A DNA stretch of 64,000 bases, from positions 104,675 to 168,674 of IMG/VR virus record IMGVR_UViG_3300033997_000478; one strand, written 5' to 3'. How positions within the stretch are numbered: the stretch's first letter is position 1; the number at the start of each line of letters is the position of its first letter. This DNA comes from a virus. A program made the translations under genes and the position numbers. The notes under the pieces were generated by a model. That model saw only the letters and a program-made list of their open reading frames with translations, ran no database searches and was not told the origin of the DNA. Positions 57,766 through 64,000 of this stretch are shown piece after piece.

Positions 57766-58182
57766 ATGGGTAATAACTACAACCAGTACATGGCAGGCTA
57801 CATGAATCGGCGCTATAAGAGACGTCGAGAGTGGGCTGTGGAATTACTGGGCGGGGTGTGTCGGCACTGCGGGAAGCCCGATGACGGGACTCATGAGTTT
57901 GACCACATTAACCCTACCGATAAGTTGGTGCCCATTGCAAGTCTTTGGTCGGCCAACCTCGAGCTCTTCCTGAACGAACTAGAGTGCTGTCAGCTTTTAT
58001 GTAAAGCGTGCCACATCGTAAAGACTAGGAAAGATCTAGGTCAAAATGATGCGCGAATTGTCCACGGCACGCTTTCTAGCTATCGGTACTGTCGCTGCGA
58101 TGCATGTAGACAAGCCAAAAGTGAATGGTCGCGTCAGGCCTACATAAAGCGAAAAGAACAACAGCGACAACACTCACTTTGA
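57766..58182 (+). CDS. HNH endonuclease inside the tRNA cluster, 138 aa
   Basis: ATG 57766. Zinc-type HNH fold: CRHCGK (first Cys pair), HEFDHINPTDK (His-Asp-His-Asn-Pro), ELECCQLLCKACHIVKTRK (Asn/His part and second Cys pair), then a CRCDAC cluster in a basic tail. Selfish nuclease that appears to have replaced the 3' part of a tRNA gene. Confidence 0.88.
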   Translation: MGNNYNQYMAGYMNRRYKRRREWAVELLGGVCRHCGKPDDGTHEFDHINPTDKLVPIASLWSANLELFLNELECCQLLCKACHIVKTRKDLGQNDARIVHGTLSSYRYCRCDACRQAKSEWSRQAYIKRKEQQRQHSL

Positions 58183-58192
58183 AAGTTTCACT

Positions 58193-58269
58193 AGGGATGT
58201 CGTCAAGTGGTCTAAGACACGGTCTTTTGATGTCCGCACGCGTAGGTTCGAATCCTGCCATCCCTGCCA
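58193..58269 (+). tRNA. tRNA-Gln (anticodon TTG), CCA encoded
   Basis: Acceptor AGGGATG/CATCCCT, D-arm GTC...GAC, anticodon loop TTTTGAT, T-arm GTAGG-TTCGAAT-CCTGC, G73 and CCA. The anticodon stem has one T-T mismatch (positions 30-40). Confidence 0.85.
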
Positions 58270-58278
58270 CAGTTTCAA

Positions 58279-58354
58279 GGGTCAGTAGCTCAATAAGGAT
58301 AGAGCAGCGATCTCTGGTCGTTGGTTGAAGGTTCGAGTCCTTCTTGACCCGCCA
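58279..58354 (+). tRNA. tRNA, probably Arg (TCT), atypical anticodon loop
   Basis: Acceptor GGGTCAG/TTGACCC, D-arm GCTC/GAGC, T-arm GAAGG-TTCGAGT-CCTTC, G73 and CCA. The best anticodon stem is AGCGA/TCGTT with loop TCTCTGG, giving TCT but C instead of the near-universal T at position 33, and no base 26. Confidence 0.65.
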
Positions 58355-58364
58355 CAGTTACAAA

Positions 58365-58436
58365 GCCCCCATGATGTACTGGAGCATTCCCGTCTCTAAA
58401 AGGACGGGTCGTGAGGTTCGAATCCTCAAAGGGGCA
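58365..58436 (+). tRNA. tRNA-like gene with enlarged anticodon loop
   Basis: GCCCC/GGGGC acceptor (the inner two pairs do not form), short D-arm ATG/CAT, anticodon stem CCGTC/GACGG enclosing an 8-base loop TCTAAAAG, T-arm TGAGG-TTCGAAT-CCTCA. CCA is not encoded. The anticodon cannot be fixed by eye. Confidence 0.55.
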
Positions 58437-58449
58437 CTCACCTTTCAAT

Positions 58450-58525
58450 ACAGCGTTCGTCTAGCGGTCTAGGATCGCGGCCTTTCACGTCGCTAACACG
58501 GGTTCGAATCCCGTACGCTGTACCA
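58450..58525 (+). tRNA. tRNA-Glu (anticodon TTC), CCA encoded
   Basis: Perfect acceptor ACAGCGT/ACGCTGT, anticodon stem GCGGC/GTCGC with loop CTTTCAC, T-arm ACGGG-TTCGAAT-CCCGT, A73, CCA. Confidence 0.92.
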
Positions 58526-58540
58526 CCTTTCGGAGCCTTC

Positions 58541-58735
58541 ATGAAGTATCCAACGATCTACAAGCTGGAGAATCTGGCAGCCCTTGCGGAGGGCAACGTC
58601 AGTAGCTCAGTCGACGGTAAGACCTGGGTTCCCACCCGTCCCATCGGCTACCCCAGTTGGCGTACGCGCCTGAAGGCTGCATGGCTGGTGCTCACCGGTC
58701 GTGCTGATGCGGTTGTCTGGCCGCAGGGTCAGTAA
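58541..58735 (+). CDS. Small protein between tRNA genes, 64 aa
   Basis: ATG 58541 after CGGAGCC. GC-biased codons as in real genes. Basic centre and a short hydrophobic helix (LKAAWLVLTGRADAVVW). Co-transcribed with the tRNAs. Family unknown. Confidence 0.6.
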   Translation: MKYPTIYKLENLAALAEGNVSSSVDGKTWVPTRPIGYPSWRTRLKAAWLVLTGRADAVVWPQGQ

Positions 58736-58741
58736 GTTTTC

Positions 58742-58818
58742 TGTGGATTAGCTCAGTTGGCTAGAGCGTTCCCCTGATAAGGGAAAGGTCGGTGGTTCGA
58801 GTCCACTATCCGCAACCA
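58742..58818 (+). tRNA. tRNA-Ile (anticodon GAT), CCA encoded
   Basis: Acceptor TGTGGAT/ATCCGCA, D-arm GCTC/GAGC, anticodon stem TTCCC/GGGAA with loop CTGATAA, T-arm GGTGG-TTCGAGT-CCACT, A73, CCA. Confidence 0.92.
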
Positions 58819-58839
58819 GTTCTGGGTCTTGGTGTGATC

Positions 58840-59140
58840 GGCTGAAGCGTCTGATCCGGAGCGCTGGGGGATTCCCCCGCCACGGATCTTATTCCCCGTG
58901 ACTTACGGTGTAACGGGGTGTATCTGTGTCCTGCCTTTCCCCGATTGCGAGTCGGGCTCACAGGCGGGCGAACCGTGCGGTCCCTATCGCGGGGGCAAGT
59001 TGTAAGACGTTGTATCAACCGGGAGACTTGGCTCTTAACGGAGGGCCGAAGGGTCGTTCGCGGCTAGACCTCGGTTGTTGACGTGTGCAGCCTTTAGTTA
59101 TCCTCTTTGTCGGTGTGCACCTGACTGGTCGATAACTAAT
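58840..59140 (+). ncRNA. Candidate structured non-coding RNA
   Basis: No credible gene in about 350 bases, but dense complementarity. GGGGG-ATT-CCCCC lies at 58866-58878. CCCCGT pairs with ACGGGG (58894-58918). CCTGCC pairs with GGCGGG (58930-58968) around CCCGA/TCGGG. TTAGTTATC pairs with GATAACTAA (59094-59139) enclosing GGTGTGCACC. It follows the last tRNA directly and ends at a strong terminator. Not a tmRNA or RNase P RNA by any motif I can see. Confidence 0.6.
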
Positions 59141-59169
59141 GGAAGTACATGAGTTGGAAAGGGGTGTAG

Positions 59170-59193
59170 GAGAGGAGGCTGCAGCCTCCTCTC
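59170..59193 (+). terminator. Terminator of tRNA/ncRNA transcript
   Basis: A 24-base perfect palindrome (GAGAGGAGGCTG and its complement) followed by TTATGCTG. Confidence 0.88.
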
Positions 59194-59220
59194 TTATGCT
59201 GTCGATCCAAGTTGGATTGA

Positions 59221-59235
59221 GGGCTATACTATCCC
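59221..59235 (+). promoter_or_regulatory. Possible promoter before SspB-like gene
   Basis: GGGCTATACTATCCC contains the same GCTATACTA core as the recurrent promoter, but without the TTCAC/GTGAA arms. 70 bases before the start at 59300. Confidence 0.45.
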
Positions 59236-59299
59236 CATGACAGGGTGCATCAAAAAAGACACCCGAGTATCTTCCTATAGACCAAGAGGAAACCCGCCG

Positions 59300-59956
59300 A
59301 TGTTCCAGACTCCCAAGGGCATGTCCAGCTTCCTGCCCCATTATCTCTACGCTCTGGTTTACTGGATCGAGGAGAACAACTTCGACCCGTACCTGATCGT
59401 CAACCGCCAAGCGGAAGGTGTGGAGATCCCCACGTCCGTTCCAGGCAATGACGACGGCACGATCGCACTGAACCTGGCCAGTCGTACGCGCGATGCGCAG
59501 CACTTCTACTTCACCGAGAACCACTTCGAGTACAAGACCGCCTTCAACGGCAAGCGTACAGTGGTGAAGGTGCCCTACACTGCGATCTACGCCGTGACAG
59601 CCCGTGGCTGTACCGAGTGGGAGGGTGAGAACGTCATCCACTTGTTGAACCTGCGTGATGGAAAGGTACAACAGATGTACGTAGTGATGGGCCCGCACGA
59701 AGAAGCCCCCACCTCATCCGAACTGCATCGCATCGGCGAAGCGCTGATGGGCAGTCTCAAGTCGCCAGTGGCGGGCGAACAGCTGGCGGAAGAATTCACC
59801 AAGCGTCTGGCTGCAGCACCGCAGGAAACGCATCCGGACGTCGTCCAACCCACCCAATCCCATGAGTCCCACCCGGACGTCGTGGAAAACACCACCTCCA
59901 CGGCCGAGCCGGCATCCAACGTCGTCTACGCCGCCTTCGGAAAAAGGAAGCCCTGA
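59300..59956 (+). CDS. sspB: SspB-like ClpXP adaptor, 218 aa
   Basis: Matches stringent starvation protein B along the substrate-binding domain: MSSFLPHYLYALVYWIEENN, DPYLIVNRQAEGVEIP, DGTIALNLASRTRD, FYFTENHFEYKTAFNGK, VKVPYTAIYAVTARG. SspB dimers tether ssrA-tagged and other substrates to ClpX. After a linker with two HPDVV repeats the protein ends NVVYAAFGKRKP, a hydrophobic-basic tail in the place of the ClpX-binding XB motif. ATG 59300 chosen for its AGAGGAAAC site; an ATG at 59237 is upstream. Rare in phages; likely redirects host proteolysis. Confidence 0.85.
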   Translation: MFQTPKGMSSFLPHYLYALVYWIEENNFDPYLIVNRQAEGVEIPTSVPGNDDGTIALNLASRTRDAQHFYFTENHFEYKTAFNGKRTVVKVPYTAIYAVTARGCTEWEGENVIHLLNLRDGKVQQMYVVMGPHEEAPTSSELHRIGEALMGSLKSPVAGEQLAEEFTKRLAAAPQETHPDVVQPTQSHESHPDVVENTTSTAEPASNVVYAAFGKRKP

Positions 59957-60411
59957 TGGAAAGTGTTTTGCGTAAGCAGATGAAAGAGCTCTGCGCCGCC
60001 GCCGACCAAGTCACCCATCTGTTCGGGTGGGCAACGGTTGAAGATGTGGCCGAGTTACGCATGCAGTTGAACCGCATGCAGAACGCCATCGCCGGCATGA
60101 CCAACGGGCAGGTTCTGGCAGCGATGCTTCGCGACCCGACTCCGGAAGAACAGGCAGTGAGGTATCTGACCATTGACATGCGTCCGGACGTGAAGCTGTA
60201 TGATCCGTCAATGATCGTGGTCGAGGTGAACGACACCCTGCACAACCCGGAAGATGAAGGTTACGAGCCCATCACCAACTTCACCCGTGCCGGCCAAGCG
60301 CAGAAAGGTCCTCGGTTCAACCTTGACGACGCCAGTACGATCGACGCCCGCTTCACGGCTGCGGCTGCGCCGGACCTGAGCAAGTGCTTCACGATGGTGA
60401 TCAAGTCGTAA
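59956..60411 (+). CDS. Unknown protein, 151 aa
   Basis: ATG overlaps the sspB-like stop (TGATG), so the two are coupled and may act together. Helical N-terminal half, mixed C-terminal half with Ala-rich stretch. No motif recognised. Confidence 0.7.
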   Translation: MESVLRKQMKELCAAADQVTHLFGWATVEDVAELRMQLNRMQNAIAGMTNGQVLAAMLRDPTPEEQAVRYLTIDMRPDVKLYDPSMIVVEVNDTLHNPEDEGYEPITNFTRAGQAQKGPRFNLDDASTIDARFTAAAAPDLSKCFTMVIKS

Positions 60412-60421
60412 GACAGCATAA

Positions 60422-60445
60422 GCAGGGGCTCCGAAGAGCCCCTGC
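60422..60445. terminator. Bidirectional terminator
   Basis: GCAGGGGCTC CGAA GAGCCCCTGC within GCATAA...TTATGC, between convergent genes. Confidence 0.9.
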
Positions 60446-60456
60446 CGTTATGCCGC

Positions 60457-60849
60457 TTAGCGTCCGTGACTAAGTCCAAGCCAGATGTAACATGCGTACG
60501 CCACTGCATGTAGAATTCGGATGGTGATGATTCGGCGCAGGTACTGCGGTCGTGCCATGTCCAGCAATCCTGAGTAATGGGCGTAGGTGCCCGTGCTCAG
60601 ATGGATGGCAAAGTCAACCCCGGCGAACCTCAGAGCCCAGCTCCAAGCCACGATTTGTCCGAAGAACAGATACGTCAACAAAGAACCGCCAACACAGGTG
60701 ATCAATGCAGCGAAGTACCAGAGGTCACTCCTGAGCATTTGCTTGTACCAATCGGTGTGGGTAAACCGCCTCACAGCCGTGTGCTTGATAGCACAGCTGA
60801 TGGCCAATAGAAGCGCCACCACACCGGTAGGGAGTTGGTCGAACAGCAT
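60457..60849 (-). CDS. Polytopic membrane protein, 130 aa
   Basis: ATG 60849 after AGGTGGAG on the minus strand (the longer upstream frame is unsupported). About three to four hydrophobic segments (residues 8-23, 45-63, 66-82, 108-124). Family unknown. Confidence 0.7.
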   Translation of the reverse strand: MLFDQLPTGVVALLLAISCAIKHTAVRRFTHTDWYKQMLRSDLWYFAALITCVGGSLLTYLFFGQIVAWSWALRFAGVDFAIHLSTGTYAHYSGLLDMARPQYLRRIITIRILHAVAYACYIWLGLSHGR

Positions 60850-60940
60850 GACACTCCACCTGTAGACGAGGATCCTTTCCTCATAGGTAAAGCTAAATTT
60901 TGATACGAAGCCCCCACCGTATGTCAGACAGGGAATAGTG

Positions 60941-61408
60941 ATGAACGACTTTGAAGAAGCACTGAATCGGGTTGCAGAAATGGGCCCTGAACTCGAAGGT
61001 AGGCTCAAAGCGACCATCGATGAAAAGACCAAAGAGGGTCCGGTCACGGTCTTGGTTGTCGGCAACCACAACGCTCGACTGCTCACTGCGGTGCTGGCAC
61101 GCATTGGGGCCGAGCGGCAGGTGACGGTGGAAGTAGAGCCGGAGCCCATGCAGATCGATCGGACCTTGATTGCCGAAAAGATCGGCGACCACCTGAGCAA
61201 GCTGGTCCGTGAACTTCGGTACATCGAAGACCAGACCAGTATCCACGAACTTGAAGTGGTTGAAGCCCAAGAAATCGAACGGGCCAAGCCGCTCAAGACC
61301 AAGGTCAAGGGCTTCCAATCCAACCGCCAGTTCAAACAGCAGAAGCCGGCGTTCAAGAACCAACATCAAATGCGCGCGATGATTCGCCCGCCACGACGGG
61401 GTGGCTAA
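60941..61408 (+). CDS. Unknown protein, 155 aa
   Basis: ATG 60941 after CAGGGAATA (GTG one codon earlier possible). Begins with an acidic helix, then a beta-strand/helix pair (VTVLVVGNHNARLLTAVLARIG) and ends with a Lys/Gln/Arg-rich tail (KGFQSNRQFKQQKPAFKN). Basic tail suggests nucleic-acid contact. No family recognised. Confidence 0.7.
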   Translation: MNDFEEALNRVAEMGPELEGRLKATIDEKTKEGPVTVLVVGNHNARLLTAVLARIGAERQVTVEVEPEPMQIDRTLIAEKIGDHLSKLVRELRYIEDQTSIHELEVVEAQEIERAKPLKTKVKGFQSNRQFKQQKPAFKNQHQMRAMIRPPRRGG

Positions 61409-61426
61409 CCAATGAAAGGAAGTGCC

Positions 61427-62185
61427 ATGGGTCTCAAAGAAGGAACCTACTGGAAGGGTCGACTGAGGGTCTACCGTAACGAATCCAGTTGGGGTGTGAC
61501 GCTTCACTCTGCCGGTGAAGACTACCGTCACGACAAGAAGAACCGGCTGGTCGTGGAGGGGTTTGGCTGGTCGTTCTGGCTGAATCTTCCTGATTGGGTC
61601 AAGCCGGTCAAGGTCACCAAGAGCTACAACGGTAAGAGCTACGTGGTCACCGAAAAGCGGGTTTACGGGATCAGCCTGTTCGATGGCGAGCACCTGACCG
61701 TCTCCTACGGCCACAATGACATCAACGTCGAGAACCCACAACGCTGGTCGTGTTTCTTACCGTGGACGCAGTTCGCCCACGTCCGCCACAGCGGGTACGA
61801 TCTCAACCACAAGCACGTATTGGACTTCGATAAATCTGACTACGATCAGTTGTATGTTCAACGTGCTCTGGTCCCCAGTGCCGAGATCGGCTTCCTCGAT
61901 TACGACGGCCAGGCCCTGACCGCCACCGTACGCATCGAGGAGCGCGAATGGCGCAGGGGTGACAAGTGGGGTTGGCGCTGGTTGCGCTGGTTCAGCAAGC
62001 CGATTATCTCCCGCCGGCTGGAAGTGGAGTACAGCGGTGAGACCGGCCCACGCAAGGGCGAGTGGAAGGGCGGTACGATCGCTGAGTCGATCAACATGCT
62101 TCCCAATGAACCATACATGGAAGCCTTCGCACGTCTGCGCCAGCAGCGTCTGGAGGCGATCAACAAGCAGCGAAGGAGAGACTGA
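61427..62185 (+). CDS. Unknown protein, 252 aa
   Basis: ATG 61427 preceded by AAAGGAAGTGCC is favoured over ATG 61412. Trp/Tyr-rich, beta-rich protein. Overlaps the next gene by one base (TGATG). Confidence 0.7.
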   Translation: MGLKEGTYWKGRLRVYRNESSWGVTLHSAGEDYRHDKKNRLVVEGFGWSFWLNLPDWVKPVKVTKSYNGKSYVVTEKRVYGISLFDGEHLTVSYGHNDINVENPQRWSCFLPWTQFAHVRHSGYDLNHKHVLDFDKSDYDQLYVQRALVPSAEIGFLDYDGQALTATVRIEEREWRRGDKWGWRWLRWFSKPIISRRLEVEYSGETGPRKGEWKGGTIAESINMLPNEPYMEAFARLRQQRLEAINKQRRRD

Positions 62186-62796
62186 TGAGTCACGGTCGTG
62201 ACGATGACCCGCCGAAGGGTCCGCAAGTTCTGTTGCTGATCCCTGGAAAGAAGGGTAAGCCGGATACCATTTACAAGCGCCGGCGCGATGAAGATAGCAA
62301 AGAAGTGCTGGCCATGAATTTGGTCGAACCCCGTTTTATCGGTGAGTTCCAGGTGGTCTCCTTGCTGCCCCGTTGGAATTTCGATTTCAGCTCCAACATG
62401 GACAGCTACACCGGCAAGCAGGTTCGAGGCCTGTATTCCTCACCTGCCAATGCTGGGTTCCAGAAGATTGTCGACAAGAACCACTTCACCGAAGAAACCA
62501 TCTCCAAGCTGGCCAAGCTGGCCGAGTTGATTGGCGAGGACTGTAAGTACAGCGCCCTGGCTGGCTGTAGCGATGGCCGGATCCGGTTGTTCGAGTTCAA
62601 GTTCGACAGCGATGGTGCATTTGATCGCACGGTGCTGACCTTCGACGAGCCGGTGGTGTTCTTCGCCAATCACTTCTACCGCACCAAGACCCAACTGGTC
62701 AAGACGCTGCAGGATCGTGTCCACAAGCAGGTAACCGACCTGCAGCGGTATTTTGATCCCGAGTTCGACCAGATGAACTTCGCCGGGTTCCAGTAA
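62185..62796 (+). CDS. Unknown protein, 203 aa
   Basis: TGATG overlap with the previous gene. Basic start (KKGKPDTIYKRRRDED), then alpha/beta sequence with no recognised motif. The C-terminal helix is charged. Confidence 0.7.
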   Translation: MSHGRDDDPPKGPQVLLLIPGKKGKPDTIYKRRRDEDSKEVLAMNLVEPRFIGEFQVVSLLPRWNFDFSSNMDSYTGKQVRGLYSSPANAGFQKIVDKNHFTEETISKLAKLAELIGEDCKYSALAGCSDGRIRLFEFKFDSDGAFDRTVLTFDEPVVFFANHFYRTKTQLVKTLQDRVHKQVTDLQRYFDPEFDQMNFAGFQ

Positions 62797-62833
62797 CCCG
62801 ACCTCCTTTCCACCCGCAACCAACAAGACAAGC

Positions 62834-64000
62834 ATGCACACCAACACCAAGTACGTCTTCTCCGAAGGCCAGCATTTCCCCCTCAACGCCAAGTTCAATG
62901 CCGTCGGTGGCAATCCGGCGCCGACCCAGGGCCTGTCCCTGGTGGAAGTGATCACCCGTGCCAAGCGCCAGACCGGCCTGGTCCGCTCCGAGTACAACGA
63001 GCTGACCGATGAAGGTATCACCCCGCAGAACTCCACGCTGGTGCGCGATGGCGTGGCCGACGTGATCGTCACGATCGACGGCCTGTACCATCGCCTGGGC
63101 TTGGCCTATCCGACGGCCGTCCACAATCCGGACAACTTCGAGCTGATCCCGGAAGCCACGATCGTCGCCGAAGTCGAAGGGTCGCTGACCAGCACCTACA
63201 TCGCCCTCAACGCCATCGAAGCGCTGATCAAGGAACTGGAGATCTACAGCCTGGCCGAATCCCGCGGTGAGATCCTGCAGTTCCCGGCCGCGGTGATCGT
63301 GCAGCAGATCAACCTGTACGCCAACGTCGTACTGCTGTCCATGCACCAGATCGCCTACGCCCTGCACTTCGACCTGCTCGAAGACCAGCGCACCGTGTAC
63401 TCTTCCAACATGTCCAAGTTCGCCCAGGACCCGGAAGTGGCCGAGCGCGGTGTGGCCAAGTACGCCGCTCTGGACGTGCCGGCTGGCGTGTTCCCGGTGG
63501 AAACCGACGGCGAGACCTACTACGTGGTCAAGTGCACTGCTGAAGGTCCGATCAAGGGCAACGACGGCGGCGACTACAGCCCCGGCAAGATCCTCAAGGG
63601 CGTGGACTTCCACAAGCCGCGCTGGACCGCGCTGAGCGAAGCTGGTGAGCGTCGCTTCGGCATCCTGTTCGGCAAGATCGAGCCGATCGCCTTCGATGCC
63701 ATGGCCGCTGCACGTGAGCAGGTGGAGAAGGAACTGCGCGAGAACTCCTACGGTGGCGGTTGGGCGCTGGCCGATTCCGATGACGTGCAGTACTTCGAGG
63801 TCTCCTACGAAGACGGCAGCAATGAAAAGACCCTGCGCTTCTACAACGTCAACGAGAAGATCGACGGCCGCTCCAGTGCCGATGAAGACTTCGCCACCCG
63901 CCCCATCAAGGACTACAAGGTCGGCGACCTGATCCTGATCCCCAGCGGCGAAGACTACGTTGAAGTGCAGCTGCTGAAGACCTACCTGCACGTGCCGGCG
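62834..64000 (+). CDS. MazG-like nucleotide pyrophosphohydrolase, 3' end outside window
   Basis: ATG 62834; open to the window end (389 codons seen). Residues 40-95 show the all-alpha MazG/HisE pattern VRSEYNELTDE...LVRDGVADVIVTIDGLYHRLG with the metal-binding Glu and Asp. A second module (residues 120-260) has ALNAIEALIKELE, LYANVVLLSMHQIAYALHFDL, SSNMSKF and SPGKILKGVDFHKPRW, the pattern of phage phosphoribosyl-ATP/dNTP pyrophosphohydrolase-like proteins. Two modules in one chain plus a C-terminal region is unusual. Probably cleaves (d)NTPs to NMPs, complementing Tmk and ThyA. Confidence 0.75.
   Translation, partial: MHTNTKYVFSEGQHFPLNAKFNAVGGNPAPTQGLSLVEVITRAKRQTGLVRSEYNELTDEGITPQNSTLVRDGVADVIVTIDGLYHRLGLAYPTAVHNPDNFELIPEATIVAEVEGSLTSTYIALNAIEALIKELEIYSLAESRGEILQFPAAVIVQQINLYANVVLLSMHQIAYALHFDLLEDQRTVYSSNMSKFAQDPEVAERGVAKYAALDVPAGVFPVETDGETYYVVKCTAEGPIKGNDGGDYSPGKILKGVDFHKPRWTALSEAGERRFGILFGKIEPIAFDAMAAAREQVEKELRENSYGGGWALADSDDVQYFEVSYEDGSNEKTLRFYNVNEKIDGRSSADEDFATRPIKDYKVGDLILIPSGEDYVEVQLLKTYLHVPA

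Noticed and set aside
58840-59140. tmRNA or RNase P RNA
   Set aside because: No tRNA-like ends, no tag frame and no RNase P core motif visible.
1-64000. CRISPR array or insertion sequence
   Set aside because: No regularly spaced direct repeats and no transposase; the mobile elements are intron, intein and HNH types.

Overview
This window is an interior piece of a large tailed-phage (probably jumbo phage) genome. The genes are short, tightly packed and often overlap by 1-8 bases (ATGA, TGATG). Most carry a clear GGAG-type ribosome binding site, and almost all lie on the + strand in blocks closed by strong hairpin terminators. There are virion-type proteins, a two-component spanin, an endolysin, phage nucleotide-metabolism genes (thymidylate kinase, thymidylate synthase, a MazG-like pyrophosphohydrolase), tRNA genes and an unusually dense load of homing elements. 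Base composition is fairly GC-rich and codon use is uniform. The lysis system implies a Gram-negative host, but the sequence alone does not name it.

Layout. 1-2.1 kb: end of a membrane-anchored protein, then three small membrane proteins under a recurrent promoter. 2.2-7.8 kb: an overlapping operon of four probable virion proteins plus a small member of a paralogous family. 7.8-8.5 kb (minus strand): lipoprotein and transglutaminase-like protease. 8.5-15 kb: thymidylate kinase, DHH phosphoesterase, membrane/coiled-coil proteins, endolysin, a SLOG-like protein and a run of small membrane proteins. 15-20.1 kb: a free-standing HNH endonuclease and a thymidylate synthase gene that carries an in-frame HNH-like insertion and a group I intron with two endonuclease ORFs (HNH and GIY-YIG). 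20-36.9 kb: small early/accessory-type genes, mostly of unknown function, with an HD-domain protein, a P-loop protein, an L,D-transpeptidase-like protein and an exported Asn/Ser/Gly-rich protein. 37-38.3 kb: two further exported low-complexity proteins. 39.5-46.1 kb: tail/appendage-like proteins (three tandem paralogues, plus three more members of the family first seen at 7.25 kb). 46.2-51.3 kb (minus strand): an SNF2-type helicase with an intein in its P-loop, and a probable structural protein. 51.4-57.4 kb: small genes and the nested spanin pair. 57.7-59.2 kb: tRNA cluster, a tRNA fragment next to an HNH gene, and a hairpin-rich non-coding region. 59.3-64 kb: an SspB-like ClpXP adaptor, unknown genes and the start of a MazG-like pyrophosphohydrolase.

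How it works together. Tmk, ThyA and the MazG-like enzyme would shape the dNTP pool. The endolysin and spanins would give lysis. The SspB homologue could redirect host ClpXP proteolysis. Four near-identical promoters (TTCAC-N15-GTGAA around a TATACT box) probably form one regulon. Many terminators end in TTATGCC or a close variant, and TATG motifs recur in front of lysis and virion genes, which may be late promoters. The most unusual biology is the pile-up of homing elements on thyA, with another in the helicase P-loop and one in the tRNA cluster.
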